64,000 nucleotides of DNA from positions 9,798,501 to 9,862,500 of the forward strand of contig OY987226.1 of assembly GCA_963920705.1 (NCBI GenBank). The letters are read 5' to 3'. The notes below the pieces were generated by a model. It was not told the origin of the DNA and did not search any database. It was given only the letters and a program-made list of their open reading frames with translations. A program made the position numbers and the translations under genes. Below, in pieces: positions 1-13,800 of this stretch (its first letter is position 1; each line of letters starts with the position of its first letter). The stretch comes from Odiellus spinosus. Its lineage: Eukaryota; Arthropoda; Arachnida; Opiliones; Phalangiidae.

Positions 1-272
1 ATTTTTGACAGCAATAAATTACATGTAGTTACTGGATATTTCTCGAAAAGAGTGCCTAACGTGTCCTTCCATACCTGAGGCAAAACTGGTAACCCTGCAT
101 TTAGTTATAGAGACAGAAACATTTCCGCAGATACCCCAAGTTTATTTTCTGATAAATTCTATTGTATCTATTTCAGATTTAATTTCCTGACAACTGTTGA
201 TAGAAAATCTGTCAAAATCATTTTTCCTAGCTTTCCCTGGCGCCCCTGCATAGGTATAAAGTATATAATATA

Positions 273-590
273 GGTAAATTTTAAAGGAGAGAGACACGTG
301 GCAATGTAAAAAACTTTAGGGTGTAGAGGACCCTAATTTCAAACGAGACGTTTCGGCTCGTAAGCCTTCATCTATCCAAAAAGATACAATAAAATAAAAT
401 TATCAGTAAATAATCAGGCTTGTCACGTGATAAAAATTGTTCGATAATTGTACGCGGAAAATTTATTGTATCATTTGGACTGATGAAGGCTTACGAGCCG
501 AAACGTCTCGTTTTAAATTAGGGTCCTCTTAACCCTAATTTAAATAAAGTTTTTTAAATTGCAACGCGTCTCTCTCCTTTAAAATTTACC
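273..590. mobile_element. Foldback (MITE-like) element with TTAA ends
   Basis: Left arm from 273 and right arm ending at 590 are near-perfect reverse complements over about 130 bp (shared GGTAAATTTTAAAGGAGAGA and a GAGACGTTTCGGCTCGTAAG block). TTAA lies at 281-284 and 579-582. No coding capacity, so non-autonomous. Confidence 0.8.
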
Positions 591-1535
591 AATAGTTAAG
601 TACTATCCATGCCTAGGATACGTTTTTGTATTTAGGGTCGTATATCTTTCCATCCATGTGCTGCAAACTAAAGATGAAATAGGCTATCTCAAAAACTTTG
701 CACGGTTTTGCAGTCGTTTGTTCTTCGCAAAGTAATCTCTTAAACTCCTTTATCAAGAAACAATTGAACTACTTTTATTTCGACAAAAATTAAACATTAA
801 ACATTAATCCGCGGTAGTTTTCGTTACAGTTTGTCTGTAACGCTCCCAAAAAAATTCAAAACTAAACAGAGAAAAAAAAAAAAAATTTAAACCTTCGGAG
901 GGATTTTGAAAGATATCGGATTAAGTTTGCCGAGACAATTTTTTTTATCTTATCGTAATATATTTATTACGAGACTTCAATGCGTACAACGCTACGACTA
1001 TATGAAACTAATAAAGTTTCAAGATAAGAATTAGGAAGGAATCTTATTTTATACGGTCAGAAAACTTGAACTGATTTAAATAATATCCCTGCTCGAGATA
1101 ATTTTTCAAAAATAGTTTTTTTTATGAGATGGAACATAGTTTATAACTTCGCCAAAGTTTTACCTATATGCAAACTGTGCTCTTAAACAAACCCATAGTT
1201 CTTGGTTCACCCCTATAGATGTAAAGATAATATACGAATTTAAAGGGCTAGTCTCGTCTCACGACATGAAAATTTTAATAGTAAACAAAACATTAGAAGT
1301 ATTTAAAAAAACCACGACGTTGTGTTCCTAACTTTTCTCTGCGCATAACTAACATATCTGTTTCGCGTATCAGATATAGTACAAATAAGTTATCAGATAA
1401 CTGTTTACACGCCCACATTTGTCTATTGAATCTTTTTTTTTTACTGGTTTTTTATATTCGAAGTATTTGTTCCAACTGATTCCATTTTTGTAAACAGATA
1501 TTAACAGGTTAACCGATAAACAGATACCTTTCAAT

Positions 1536-1649
1536 TTAACTCTAATTCTTAAAGAGTTAAGTAGTGGCACTACTTAACTCTAATTCTTAAAGAGTTAAGT
1601 AGTGGCACTACTTAACTCTAATTCTTAAAGAGTTAAGTAATGGCACTAC
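1536..1649. repeat. Tandem array of a 38-bp palindromic unit, 3 copies
   Basis: Three consecutive copies. Within the array 14-bp perfect arms CACTACTTAACTCT and AGAGTTAAGTAGTG flank a 9-base loop, so each unit can fold into a hairpin. Confidence 0.9.
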
Positions 1650-3481
1650 TACTTTAATTCAAGTAATCGATTACAAAAAATAATTCGATGGTGCGGAGGT
1701 GGCTTTGAAAGTTTTGCCTAGCTTTATCGCAGTTCAATAGAACTATATCTTAGTCTATGAGGTTTAACATCGTCTATCAATTCACCTCAGCTTTTTTCAT
1801 TTTGCAATCTCTTTTTGATTCCTTAACAAAAGTATATAGTTTTCTTTAAACGAGAGATGATAGCGACTGAGAAAATTTATAAGGTCATTGGAAAAAAAAG
1901 TGGCATTGAAAGAATTTAAAAAGGGTATATATACAGAAAAAACTGATTTTTTTCCCGGGATGAATATCGGAGTACCAGTACAGAAATATTGGTTTTGTAT
2001 TTAGGCACAAGTCTATTATATTATCCAATATCAATATGAAAGGGTTTCCAAACAGCGACCAAACTAAAGGGTTATTTACATCTCATAAACTATTTTTTGT
2101 AGATAGTGGCCGAAAGACATTATTACATAGATTGGAATTAGTTATTTTCATGTCATATAATGTGGTTCAAATTATACAATTTTCAGGCCAAATATTATTA
2201 ATATTTTGGTTGTTGCCATGGTGGTAGATTGAAGACACTCAAGCAAGTTATAAAAGGATTTTTGGAGAAAATAAAAAGATGCAACTGAATCCTATTTTAA
2301 AGCTTTACTGAAAAGCATTAGGCCTACCAATAGTTATATAGTTCGAATGAAACAGGCAAGATGGATTTCCCTGGATGCAATGTAAAGTATTGCGCCATAA
2401 AAGCAAAGATATGTCCCATAGGAAATTCATATATGAAGCTTAAAAGTTCCTTTTATATTTAGACGCGATACCTATATAAAGGAAACTTTAAAGTATTTTT
2501 TGATTCACTGTGACAATATAATGGTGCTAAAAATAGACAGTATAGAAACCAAAGGTATACTCGTGAACAAGAAAAACCAAAACCCTCGGGTTATCAAGCC
2601 TAAAAGCATAGGGAACTTCTTAAATAACTTTAAACCTGAACGTAAAATAAAAAAGAAGTTACTACAATTTATAGGTCAAAATTTTCGCGTAATGTTATCT
2701 TGCATCATTACAATCCTTATGGCGACTATTTTTTGAAGAATAGCACCTTTATTACAAAATTAAATTTGACTGCAGGACCCAATACAAGTGCTTAATCATT
2801 TTCGTAAAATCTCTACACTGATAGGGCGATTACCTAATTACAGTCTGCGGTAATGCTAAATACGAACTCGGTTACGTAATCTTTTTAGACCTAGAACGCG
2901 CCCTTTCCTATGACACTTTGCACATCATCAGCATACTAAACTAACATTGAAAGTTATAGCCAACAAAACGTCTACAAGCGTGCTTTGTTGCAGGCTATGT
3001 AGCTTTGCTAGGTAGGATCTTTGGATTGTAAGCTTCCTGCCCTTTGTGCAACGATGGAGAGTCCTTTGGGACTATTGCACGTTCTTTTGTCATTTTCGCG
3101 AGCGGGGCATTCAGGACGCGGATCATGTAGCCCTTTCTGTCACGTTGGACTTAACGCCGATGGTGATAAATTGAGCTAAGCAGGTGCGAACTATGAAACA
3201 AATTTTAACCGAGGATCCGGAGGCTACTAAGAACTTAACTATAACAAATTTTCTTAATATTATTATTAACTTTACTTACGAACTTACAATATAGGCTATT
3301 TATCCTGATTTAACCTGCCTTCGAGTTGATTAAATTTAAATATTTGTAACTTTATTTAACTTCAATTTACTTTACGACCCCACTAAAGATATGCCCTTGT
3401 TTTAAAAGGGACTGAATTCCTTTAAAACATTTTGGGTCAAAGTGTGTAGACAATATTTTGGAAAAAAATACCACGTGTCAT

Positions 3482-3539
3482 TGACGTCATACCCCCTGGG
3501 GGTAAGCAAATAAGCTACTCTGACGACGAGCTGACGTCA
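3482..3539. promoter_or_regulatory. Two perfect CRE octamers 50 bp apart
   Basis: TGACGTCA at 3482-3489 and 3532-3539; the second sits between CGACGAG and CTCGTCG inverted repeats. The octamer is the CREB/ATF site. Distance to any known transcription start is unknown, and single TGACGTCA copies also occur near 8298, 43981 and 59335. Confidence 0.35.
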
Positions 3540-6289
3540 AACTCGTCGGAGATGTGATGATACCACGTGATTGTCATCGATTGTCATTTAAAAACATTAT
3601 CTCCGCCGAGGGCTTTACAAGTTTCTTGTAATGAAAACTTTAAAAATTGGAACTCTTTATAGATGATCTGGTCTATTTCTTCTCAAATAGCATTTTTCCT
3701 TAGGGGCTAAATCTTTCTTGAGAGATTTTAAATTTAAAGTGTCTGATACCTGTATATAAGAGCACTTGACTTTAAAGAAACATTTTTCCGCTACTATAAG
3801 AATACTTTATACTTTTGACAGTTGACAATTGACATCCTATCGAAATATGAAGAACAAAACATGGTAAGGCAGATGGCAAATCTCAATTTAAAATCCTTTA
3901 TTTTTGACGTCCAGATGTAACAATCTGTCAAAACCGTCGAAAACTCTCAACCTTTTATTACTTTTCACCGAATATACCTTTTCCTATACACAAAACAATG
4001 CGGTAACCCTCCGCTTACCATAAACTTAAATGAAAACAAAGGCGAGATAAAGAAGATAATAAAACCCTGTGGGCTTAATATTGATATAATCTTAAACTTA
4101 TATCTCACCACTCGGCAAAAGAAAAAAAACTTTAGTTAAATTTATTTTTCGATCCTCATAAATCAGATTTTGTTTAAAAACCGCCCACGAGTCTACGGCG
4201 TCGCCAGCTAGGATGAGCGTATAATTGTAAGCTAAATTTATCTTATCGACATTTGGTTTAATTTTCAGATTCCATGATCTTTCAGAATTCCCACTTCTCT
4301 TCAACGAACCTTTCGATCCAATTAATTTACAAATTCAATTACTATATATTTTATATTCTACCACTTTTGCAAGAAATTTTGGTCCACTTTTCAAATTCCT
4401 TGACTTTATGGTTAAAATGTGGCATGTGGATTACATTTTTTTATTTTTTTCATACTATTAAGCCATATTCAAAATATTACACTTCTGGGATCATGAGTTT
4501 TTAAGAAACTTAAAAATTAGGATGACAAAAAAAAAAAATCGTAGATTTATTAATCTCCGAATCTCCGATATATGACGTAGTTTAGCTCTGAAACGTAATT
4601 AACGATAATTTTCATATGAAAGATAGGACTATTTTAAGTAGTTTCACGAAAAAGATCGCGCGAATCAACTATTGGCTCGGTTTTGTTTTCTTCTCTGACA
4701 TATGTATATATATTTTGAACCGATTTTTAACCGAAAATGATACTCAAATTTTATTTGGAATCGTAAGAAATCCGTGACAGCATCACTTTAAACTAAATCC
4801 TCAACTTTACAATGATCTTTTACTAATTTGTCAAATTTTCAATTTAAATGGTTTAAATCACATTTTACAAAAATTATCTGACTTCTCGCTGACCTCAAAA
4901 TTGCTACTTTCCATGGCTTTCAATGACTTTTCCATGACTTTTTGACGCATATAAATTTTTAAATTCACTAATTTTATGATTTAAACTTTTATTTTGATGA
5001 TCCCGGACTTTTCTATGTCCTTTCACTGTATTTTCCAACCCCCCAGGTTTCCTTGACCTTATAGTATAATTTTACAAACACCTCACTTTTCTCTGACCTT
5101 TTGTTTTCATTTAACAAATCCCTGACTTTTCCAGGATTTTCGTGAGGTTATAATTAAGTGTACCTTCTCTAACAAGGCTCCGTTGAGTCCATTCGGATTA
5201 TTTGCCTGAATAAAGAACTAACGATATATACTGGACATATCCTGAAAGTTACTGGGTAACAGATGGTTCCTCTCAGGTGTCGCGTGAATGTACAAGTTTC
5301 TTTAGCATCTCCGTTACAAAGATGATCCCAGGATTGGTGTACAATATATAGAACAATACGTTAGAAATCAGAAGCAAAGATTCAGCTTCTGAAGTAATAT
5401 GGATTAGAATGGTTCCTATTATGTAATTTCCAACTGGAATGGACTTTTAAGGTTTCAAACAAATCGAGTTTTCAGCTAGAAAAAAGATATAGCCTGCCTC
5501 AATCTCTGAGAAATCAAATACCAGTGATAGTAAGGAAACTTAGGTTCGTGTTCGTTGAATACCTAACTCATTGTCTTCTTACTTTCGAGACAGGGTTGAC
5601 GGAAAACCGCGCGATCGAAGCGGTTTTTTCCTCGCTTTGGTACCCGTCTTCCTAGTATGCCACCCAATCTTAAAAGTTAAGCTTAGCTAAGCTAAGGAAA
5701 GCGATAATGTTTATAAGTATGAATCTATCAAGGCGTTCTACTTCCCCATCTTTCCAATACGTTTTTTCTCGCCCCCCTCTCTTTCTAGCTACGCGGGTTC
5801 TTCAGGCGCTTTCTAGCCGAAGTCAGCGGTCTCTTACGATTCCAATATACCTATAAGCGTTAAGGAACATATCGTGTAATAATGTTGTAAGTTTAAACGG
5901 TTAACATTTCAGACTAAGTTACTTAATGTGGGATTTCATTTAACTGAATAAAGACCAGGGAATTAGCTTCCCTTAAATGTTAAAGGGCGGGGGACAATCT
6001 GGGCATTTATAGGGGCATTGTTCCCTGGTTCCTCCTCCGGTTAATCGACTAAGAAATAAGTTGGTACTGTTAGTTAAATCAGAGACAAGAGAGCAATTCA
6101 ACAAATACATTCTTAGCCAACCGTTTCGTTCTAAAGTTTCCCGTTCGTCTCGTTACGTAGCGTCTATCTTAGAGAAATTTCCCCCCAAGCTAGAGGGGAA
6201 AAACAATGAAGTTTCTTGGAAAAGGCCGCCCTGACTGCCTGAAATTATAATCTTTTAATATTATTTTCAGTCATTTGAGGAAGACTCTA

Positions 6290-6640
6290 AATAAAACATT
6301 ATCACATGACGTGACAACAAACTTTCCAAACCGATACCTCGCATACCAATAGTTAAAGTTTGGCTTAGTTGGTCTAATTTTGAAGCTACAAATGTTTTCT
6401 ACCACGATTCATAACCATTCTAATTCTTATTAGTCTTTAAATCTCTTAGAAATTTAATTTTATATTTCTAAAATAAACATCCCTCATAAGACGACACAAC
6501 TAAAGTTTCAAACCGATATCTCGCGTTAAAATAGTCCAATTTGGGTATAGTTGGTCTTATTTTGAAGTTTACAAATGTTCTCTATACCCGAATCCATAAC
6601 CATTCTAATCTTTAATAAACTTCAAACCCCTTAGAACGAA
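6290..6640. repeat. Imperfect tandem duplication, ~183-bp unit
   Basis: Two diverged copies, recognisable by AACCGATA(C/T)CTCGC, TTGGTCT(A/T)ATTTTGAAG and CCATAACCATTCTAAT blocks in the same order, offset by about 183 bp. Confidence 0.75.
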
Positions 6641-8150
6641 ATATTCCTCACGTATTAACGCACAAATCTATATTCCATTCTAACAATTAAATTCGGGGGC
6701 GTATACTTGGTCTCTTTTATAAATCTTCTAAAGTTATTTATCCAAATACACTGCATACACTTTCAAATCCAAAAACACAGACCAAAGATTTTCCTTAGTT
6801 AGATTGTTTTAGCACTCAGATAGATAGGGTCTAGTTAAATTTATTCGAATTGTGGAAGCTGCGCTTGTTAACGCGCGGAGAGTATCCCTTTCCCTCTTCC
6901 ATGCAGATATCTTCTTTTAGTTTTTCTTTTTCTATCCCTCCCAACAAGTTGAAGATGGAAGAAAGATGCAACCCTAATGGATTTCTTCGTCGACTCATCG
7001 ATCTTTCTCCTATGGCTACGCGATTCTTTAGTCAAAAATCAATCGGAAATATCTACGAAAACAAAACTAGGCCCTGTGAAGTCACTAAACTAAACCAACA
7101 GAAATAGAGGATAACCATTCGTCGTATTAAATGAAAAATCAAAATGAATTGACTGTTTAACAAGACGAATTAAAACTTTTCGTCGGAGACCTACCCTCTA
7201 TTCTTTTCTCTTTTGTTTTTTAATGTGGTTCCTCAGATATATAAACCTATTTCATCGCCAAAAGCCAAGAAGATACAAAGAATGGATTTTGGAGGGTTTT
7301 CTAGCCTTGGGGGTAAATATAAGCTACCATTAGAGGCGGGGGAAAATGGCTGGTTGGAAAAGGTTTTAAAACGTACCCACTTTGACTGAACACGGTATTA
7401 AACTTTGTCAAAATCCTAGTTTAGCTTTATTAAAGATAAAAAAAATAAAATAAAAAGTACTTCTTCATTGATTTCCGATCGTATATAATGACTATTTTCC
7501 AGTGGATGAAGAACATCTTTGGTATCTTGTATGTATAAATCAAAAGCAGTTTGCAAAATAAGGAGAGTTGTGGAGTATATTTATATATTATTTTTAAATT
7601 GAATTAAAACGTTGTATTTAAAGTTTAAATTCAACATTAAAGTTGAAGTCAACCATTTCAGTCACCGTAACATCAACGTAATGCGGCATTTAACAGTTCT
7701 AATTACTGATAAGGTATAACTCAAAGCTCAGGTATGGTGAACCACTAAGCCTTTTTGCAATTAAAGTATAGATTTTGCAAACAGCTCTGACTTGAACAAG
7801 AATATATAAATATATAAAAGAAATTGGTTTGTTTGAGGGGCGGACATGGTCTAGTATACTTTGTTTAAATTTTAAGATTAACTTCGATTTTTACTGGATT
7901 CTAAATGAAGGATTATTGCTAATTTTCGAGCTATTACGAATTGGTCTCTGGTTTATATATTAATGGTAGTAAAAATTTTGAGCTCTTTATTTTTCACTAA
8001 CGCGGATCTGATATACGAATTCGTTTTTTCTTTTTGCGGTTCACGTTGCGTTTGCGGATCCGCTCATTGAAAACTCATTTTTTAATTAATTTGGTTAAAT
8101 ATTAATGGCATATTCTCTTTGGATTAAATGTTTTGTTTATCTCGTTGCAG

Positions 8151-8218
8151 ATGGGCCAACCATAGTTTATATTGATATAGAAGTCAGAAGTATGGGACCC
8201 ATATCAGACGGCGATATG
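8151..8218 (+). CDS. Gene A exon 1 (first recognised): ectodomain beta-strand exon, 68 bp
   Basis: The acceptor ttgcag precedes 8151 and the donor gtaagt follows 8218. The exon enters with two bases of a split codon (x|AT, so Asp or Asn) and ends on a complete codon. It reads [20 protein letters not shown] then DM, the strand leading to loop D. The 68-bp length is the classic size of this exon in GABA-A receptor genes, and gene B has the same length at 46709-46776. Too short to score by itself, but the phase and length fit are decisive. Confidence 0.93.
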
Positions 8219-10823
8219 GTAAGTAACCAGTATATACGGTAAAAAGGCAACTTAGGGAATCAAACGAACGAGGCGGATTGTTTGAAAAACGTCACTGTGA
8301 CGTCACTTAACAATGAACAAAGTAATTTCTCTCCGGTTTTTATTACGTACAATGAAGTTTTTCAAAAAATACGCCGCTTTAGCTTGAGTCCATTTAATTA
8401 ATCTGTCTACGAGTAAAGACACTAGATGATAACTTCTTAGACCAATTAAGATATATTTAATATTACGGTGACTAATTAGAAACAGCTAGGTATCCCCTTT
8501 TCTACATGGAACAAGATGGTGGACTTTTTAAATTGCAGTAATTAAGCGACGTAAAAATAATTTTATTGGAGGGACTTTTTTATCACTGTATTACTGTTCT
8601 ACCAACAATACTGGGCTTTAAATTTTTAATCCAGGCTCTAACAGCTGACTTAGGAAGCCATATATAATTTTATTAACACGAGCCTAGACATTCTAGGCTT
8701 TAATGTTTTATTATTATATGATTACCTCAGCTAAAGAGTTTTGTATTTAATTAAAATTAAAATTGGTAACAGAGCCAATGAATATTATCGTTTTATAAAT
8801 CGCTTAAGATTTTTTAACACAGTGAGATTCCAAGTATTCTTTAGTAGGTTAAATATTAGTCTCTAGCCTAATATTTATTTTGATTTTTTTTACTAATGAA
8901 AATGGCATATTTTTAAAGATTACTTGTTGTCAAGTTTCATTCTCCCTTTAAGTATATTTGTCATTCATCCATGAAAGCGGCCATTTATATGATATTGGTT
9001 ATGTCTTGATAAGTTTTAAGAGGTCGATAGTCGGTTTTATAAAAATTTGGTAAGAGGTTTTGCAGGGTGTGGGAGAGGCGTCTTAAATTCGATAATCTAT
9101 AAAAAATTTACCCTGGCACCGTTCGTTCCATCATCAATCATATATAGCATTTCGCGAGAACTTTCACGCCAAATTTGCACCAAGTACGAAGTACGTACTC
9201 CAATCTTACCACATTCTCAACCAAAATCTCCAAATATTATTATAATGTTATAGTCTAAATTGCGGTAGAATTTAACCTCAAACTGTATTGCATCAAATAC
9301 AAATTTTATCATACCTTATCCCTATCGAATTTGTATTAAAATTCAAACTATAGGATCTACTTTCATTACGACTCTAATCTTAATTTGAATTTCATTGCAA
9401 TTTATTTATGCACCAAATACCAAGTCCCAATATCAATTAAAATGTGAATTATTTTGTTACAATTTAACTTCAAATTAGTTTGGAAAAAATACAAATTGAA
9501 TTCCCCAGTTAATTCCTATCAAAATATCAATACCAATAAAACTTAAGGATACTGTAATCTTAACCTAAATTTTATTACAATTTAACCTCAAATTAGCTTT
9601 GAAGCAAATTAAAGCAATTATTCCTCAAGTTAATGCCTAACAAATTCCCAATACTAATTAATTTGAGAATTACATTCAACATTACTGCAATATTAACTTG
9701 AATTTTGTTACAATTTAACCTCAAATTAGTTATTACCACATACTAAATATATCCCCAGTTAATCCAAATCAAATTTCCAATACCAATTATATTGGGATCT
9801 TAACTTCAAACAGCATTGCAATCTTGAAGCGAGAGTTTGAAGTATAAAATTATAGGAGATAAAATATCGCCTGAAATATCACACCGAACGAAAAATAACC
9901 TCTGACGCATGGACGCACGTTTTTCACATTCTATATACATGTAGATCTTGAGTTAATTAATGAAAAACCATTGTATACACAAGAGTTCTTCTTGAGATAA
10001 GAGGTTTCGTCTTTCTCGGAAAACTCTTCATTCAATCAAGAAAGAACGGGGTGTATATTCAAGAAAACCCTTGATAAAAGGAGATCCGACTATCCTAGCT
10101 TCAAATATTCGAATTTTTCTCTTAAAAACGTAATGCATTTCTAAACACCGCGTTTTTCGGAATTTTTTTTAGGACAGCAGACTGCGTGGAACAACCGTCT
10201 AATGGGTTTTGGAATCGTTTGTGAAGTTCTTTCATCGTTTATTTTATTTCAAAAATGTTTGTACACGCGGATAGACTTTTAAAAGGTCTAAAAGCGCACG
10301 ATGAATCGCCACCACAACATTCACGTTCACACTGGAGACTTTGACAACCTCTTGCGTTTCTTTTGACCCTTCCAGAGGGGTAAGCAACCCACTGAATCAG
10401 ACCTGTAAAAGGGGATGATAAGCTCATGCGCAATGATAGCGATGTTTCATCCGCCTTTGCTTGTCTGATTCTGTGGTTGCCTATCCCCATTGGAGACGGT
10501 CAAAACAAACGCAAGAGGTCTATTGTTTTGGGAAAGTTAAAATAAGGAATTATCATAAAAGGGTTGGCACAAAATAATGTCATTTCAAATTCCCTTCTGT
10601 ATAACCTTTTTCCCTGACTAAATTACTATATTATATGCTTCTTTATTTCTTACGACATCGTCTTGCGGAAACCAACTTTAAATAGATACCACTATCTTTT
10701 CCCAAACCTAATTATACATTTTTGGAATGTTACGTTTGAAGATCCTTAAAAACGCATATACCAAAAGGTGTAAATGTTTGAATAGAAGTCTATAATAGTT
10801 TGAAAATACCCAAATTACACTCC

Positions 10824-10860
<37 letters not shown>

Positions 10861-13800
10861 GACAACGTCACTTTAAAGTTAATTTGAATACTGAAAACGG
10901 CGTGAAATCGGTTTCCAAGCGAATAGTGCGAATGTAGCTTGTATCTTTGTGTTTTATGTTAAGTTCAAACATTTATCACCCGTTCCTTCTAGTTTTACCC
11001 GAGTTTTTAAACCTTATGGAAAATATTTTTCATTATTTTTTGGTAAATTTTAAGTTACGCAATTTCTATGTCCGTCACGTTTTGAAACGTTTCAACAGAA
11101 TGAAGGATAATATTCAACTAAAATGTTCCCGGAATTCTACTATATTATGGTTTAATCAAATTTAAATTGATATATTTAATTTCAATTACAAAATCAGAGT
11201 ACGTCATATTTACGCGGCGTTCAGAGGGTTTAGTGTTTTATGAATGATACCATAAGCTCAGCTAAGCCTTGGCTAGTCGATCATTCCAAGATTCTTCAGA
11301 TGCCCACGCAGTTCGAGGGGATTGCCCATAATGCCTTATTCTCCCCCTCGGATAGTGGAAGAAAATTCCCGCGATATTCTTTTCTCTCCCACCCCAATCG
11401 CCGCCTCGATTGCTCACGGATGCGGGTCCGTATACTTAGCATTACAGAGGGATATTCTTGAAGGCCTAGGATTACTTCTGCCTGTCACCCTGGAAACAAA
11501 CTCGCCCTCCAGGCTTTCTCTTGCCTCGTTACCCAATAGGAAGCTCAGAAAGTGAGCCCACTTCCAGTGAAACAGGCAGGTGACAGGCAGAAGAAATCCT
11601 ATGCCTTTAAGGAGGGTTTCATATACTCTTGGCTAAACTTATGACCAACTAGACTTATAAAAACTCAAAACTTTTCAATACTTTGCAAGAGTTCAAATTT
11701 TTAGAAACAGTTCAAGTCTAAGGCTATAAAAAAATAATAATATTGATTTCTCAACACGTTGAACATATTCTTCGTATCTCGAAATATTTCTTAGGAGTTC
11801 TGGGGAACAAGGCTTTTAATATACACTGAAATTTCAAACTGATCCCGAAACTAAGGATCCAAGAAAAGTAAAAAAAATAATAAAATAAAAATGGAGGGCA
11901 TAAAATAAAATTGAACCCATGAAAAAAAAAAAATGAATTTTCCTTGCAAGAAAAAAATTTATGTTTAGGAATTTTTTGGCATCCCAAACCCACAAATATA
12001 CGGCTCATCTTACGTAGATGTATACAAACTTCTATTCAAAACGTGTGGTGACGAAATTGGGAGAGCTGGGGCAACGTGATACACAATATTAAACCTCATT
12101 TGGATAAGAAATAGTCACTGTCAACTATCCTTGAGCTCAACAATATCTGTCATAATGTTTTAAGAATATGGGACATTTCTCTAAAGGGGTATAACCCCTG
12201 GCTTTGCTATTTGTCGGACCAGAATGTTCGTACCGGGTTCCTCTAAGCCTGGAACAGAGACTAGCTACCACCGGAACGCAAGCTAAACAGTTACAAGCAA
12301 TTCCCGAAACAATGTCTGTTCAAAAATATTTTTGGTATAAACCACACTACATAAGTCTAGTAAAAAACCATCAGCAGGGGCCCATTCTTGTAGAAATATA
12401 ATCTCTTTTCAAAATACAGGGTTATATAGGACACGAAACTTGACTTTATAGGATAATATAGGACTAAAATCTCAACCCTTGACCTTCGACCCGATCATCT
12501 TTCAAAGACAAGACTAAATAATTTGTTAGTCCATCGTAACATGTTACTTCCCTCACCAAAGAGTTACCTCTAACACGCGACTGAACTTGAGCTTGTGCTT
12601 CAGTTGCAGCTACCATGGGCGTCGGAAGTTATTTTTAAGTGGTTAGGCTAAACAAGTTGGTGAAGGCCAAATTGTATGGGGGTCAGTTACGCCAATTCCG
12701 ACTGTTAAGTGGGCTTGAGCCGACCCAGCCCCCCGCCTCCGACGAACCGGGCAGCTACATGGTTCAGACATGTGAGAATTATAAGGGTACAAAACTCTTG
12801 AACTCTATGTACTACCAACGCTGAACTCAGGTGTATAGGTACATAACGAATTTCAAGAGCGTCTTTCCCTTCGGGTAGCTAGTCTCTGCTGGAACGAAAT
12901 ATACAAAATACTAAGGTCCTCTCCTCCTTTATGGAGAAATAAGTACAGTTATAAATCACGTTTGGGGCTTTTTCCATCAAATCCTTTGATTTAAAATAAC
13001 TTTACATAGTAGCGAAAGTTCAGGCGGAATGATACCCAGTGTTAATCCTGATACAGGGCGTATAAGTTTAGGCTAACTCTTAACAGTCTAGTACAAGACT
13101 ACGCAAACTGCCTTCTTTTTCCAATTTTGGCGACATTCAAAAAGGCGTATTTTCGACCTAACAGTGTTTATTTCTATTTCTACTTTTTTTCCATCAAAAA
13201 ATTCGGTTAAAATAATGTTTGATGTATATTCTATTTCGTAAAGCGAGAGTGAAAGGAAAATATCAAGTGATTTAATAGCCTTATTTATTTTTAAAATGGT
13301 AATAAATTATTAAATAAAAAAAATAAGCATTTCTAACACCCTATTAGGCGATCGCCATATCCCACTCATAATAGACCAGTAGATGGAGAGTTGATTTGAG
13401 GTCATTGATAATTTAATAAGTTGACGATGTGTCTATATGTAATAGAGGGTGGAAATTGTACATGTAATTGGATGGTGGAGGTTAGCTTTGGGACCAATAA
13501 TAACTGAAGTTGACGATTAAAACTGACTTGGGACCTGATGGGAGCAATTCTAATTGAAGTTCTCTATGCTTAGATGTGGAATCGACGGTAGAAGATTATT
13601 TGGGCCAATTTAGTGCTGAGTAGTGAAATTTACTATATGTAGAGATTACTCTTAGCGTGCCAATGGCTAATAGAGGTGTGTTGGCCATCTTGTTAGCCTT
13701 CCATCCATTCCTACCTTAGGTCTACCACTTTAAAAATCAGTTCCCCCAACCCAACTTATGTCGTCTACACACGAACAACGAAACAAACATACCTCTAATG

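Larger units (their letters stand above)
1..8150. other. Region upstream of the first recognised gene A exon
   Basis: AT-rich DNA presumed to be 5' intron or upstream sequence of gene A. It holds a foldback element (273-590), a palindromic tandem array (1536-1649), two CRE octamers (3482-3539), a CCCTGACTTTTCC-like degenerate repeat (about 4880-5140) and a 183-bp tandem duplication (6290-6640). I searched for an exon ending in phase 1 with the N-terminal helix seen in gene B and did not find one. Confidence 0.6.

Noticed and set aside
3440..3503. Possible phase-1 exon ending CCCCTGGGG before gtaagc
   Set aside because: The required frame has a stop shortly upstream and no acceptor; no receptor-like residues.
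5600..5630. Hairpin AAAACCGC/GCGGTTTT followed by T run, resembling a bacterial terminator
   Set aside because: The context is eukaryotic with spliced genes; such a terminator has no expected role.
6850..7107. Candidate first exon of gene A
   Set aside because: No helix or ectodomain resemblance and no donor in phase 1 that would join exon 8151-8218.
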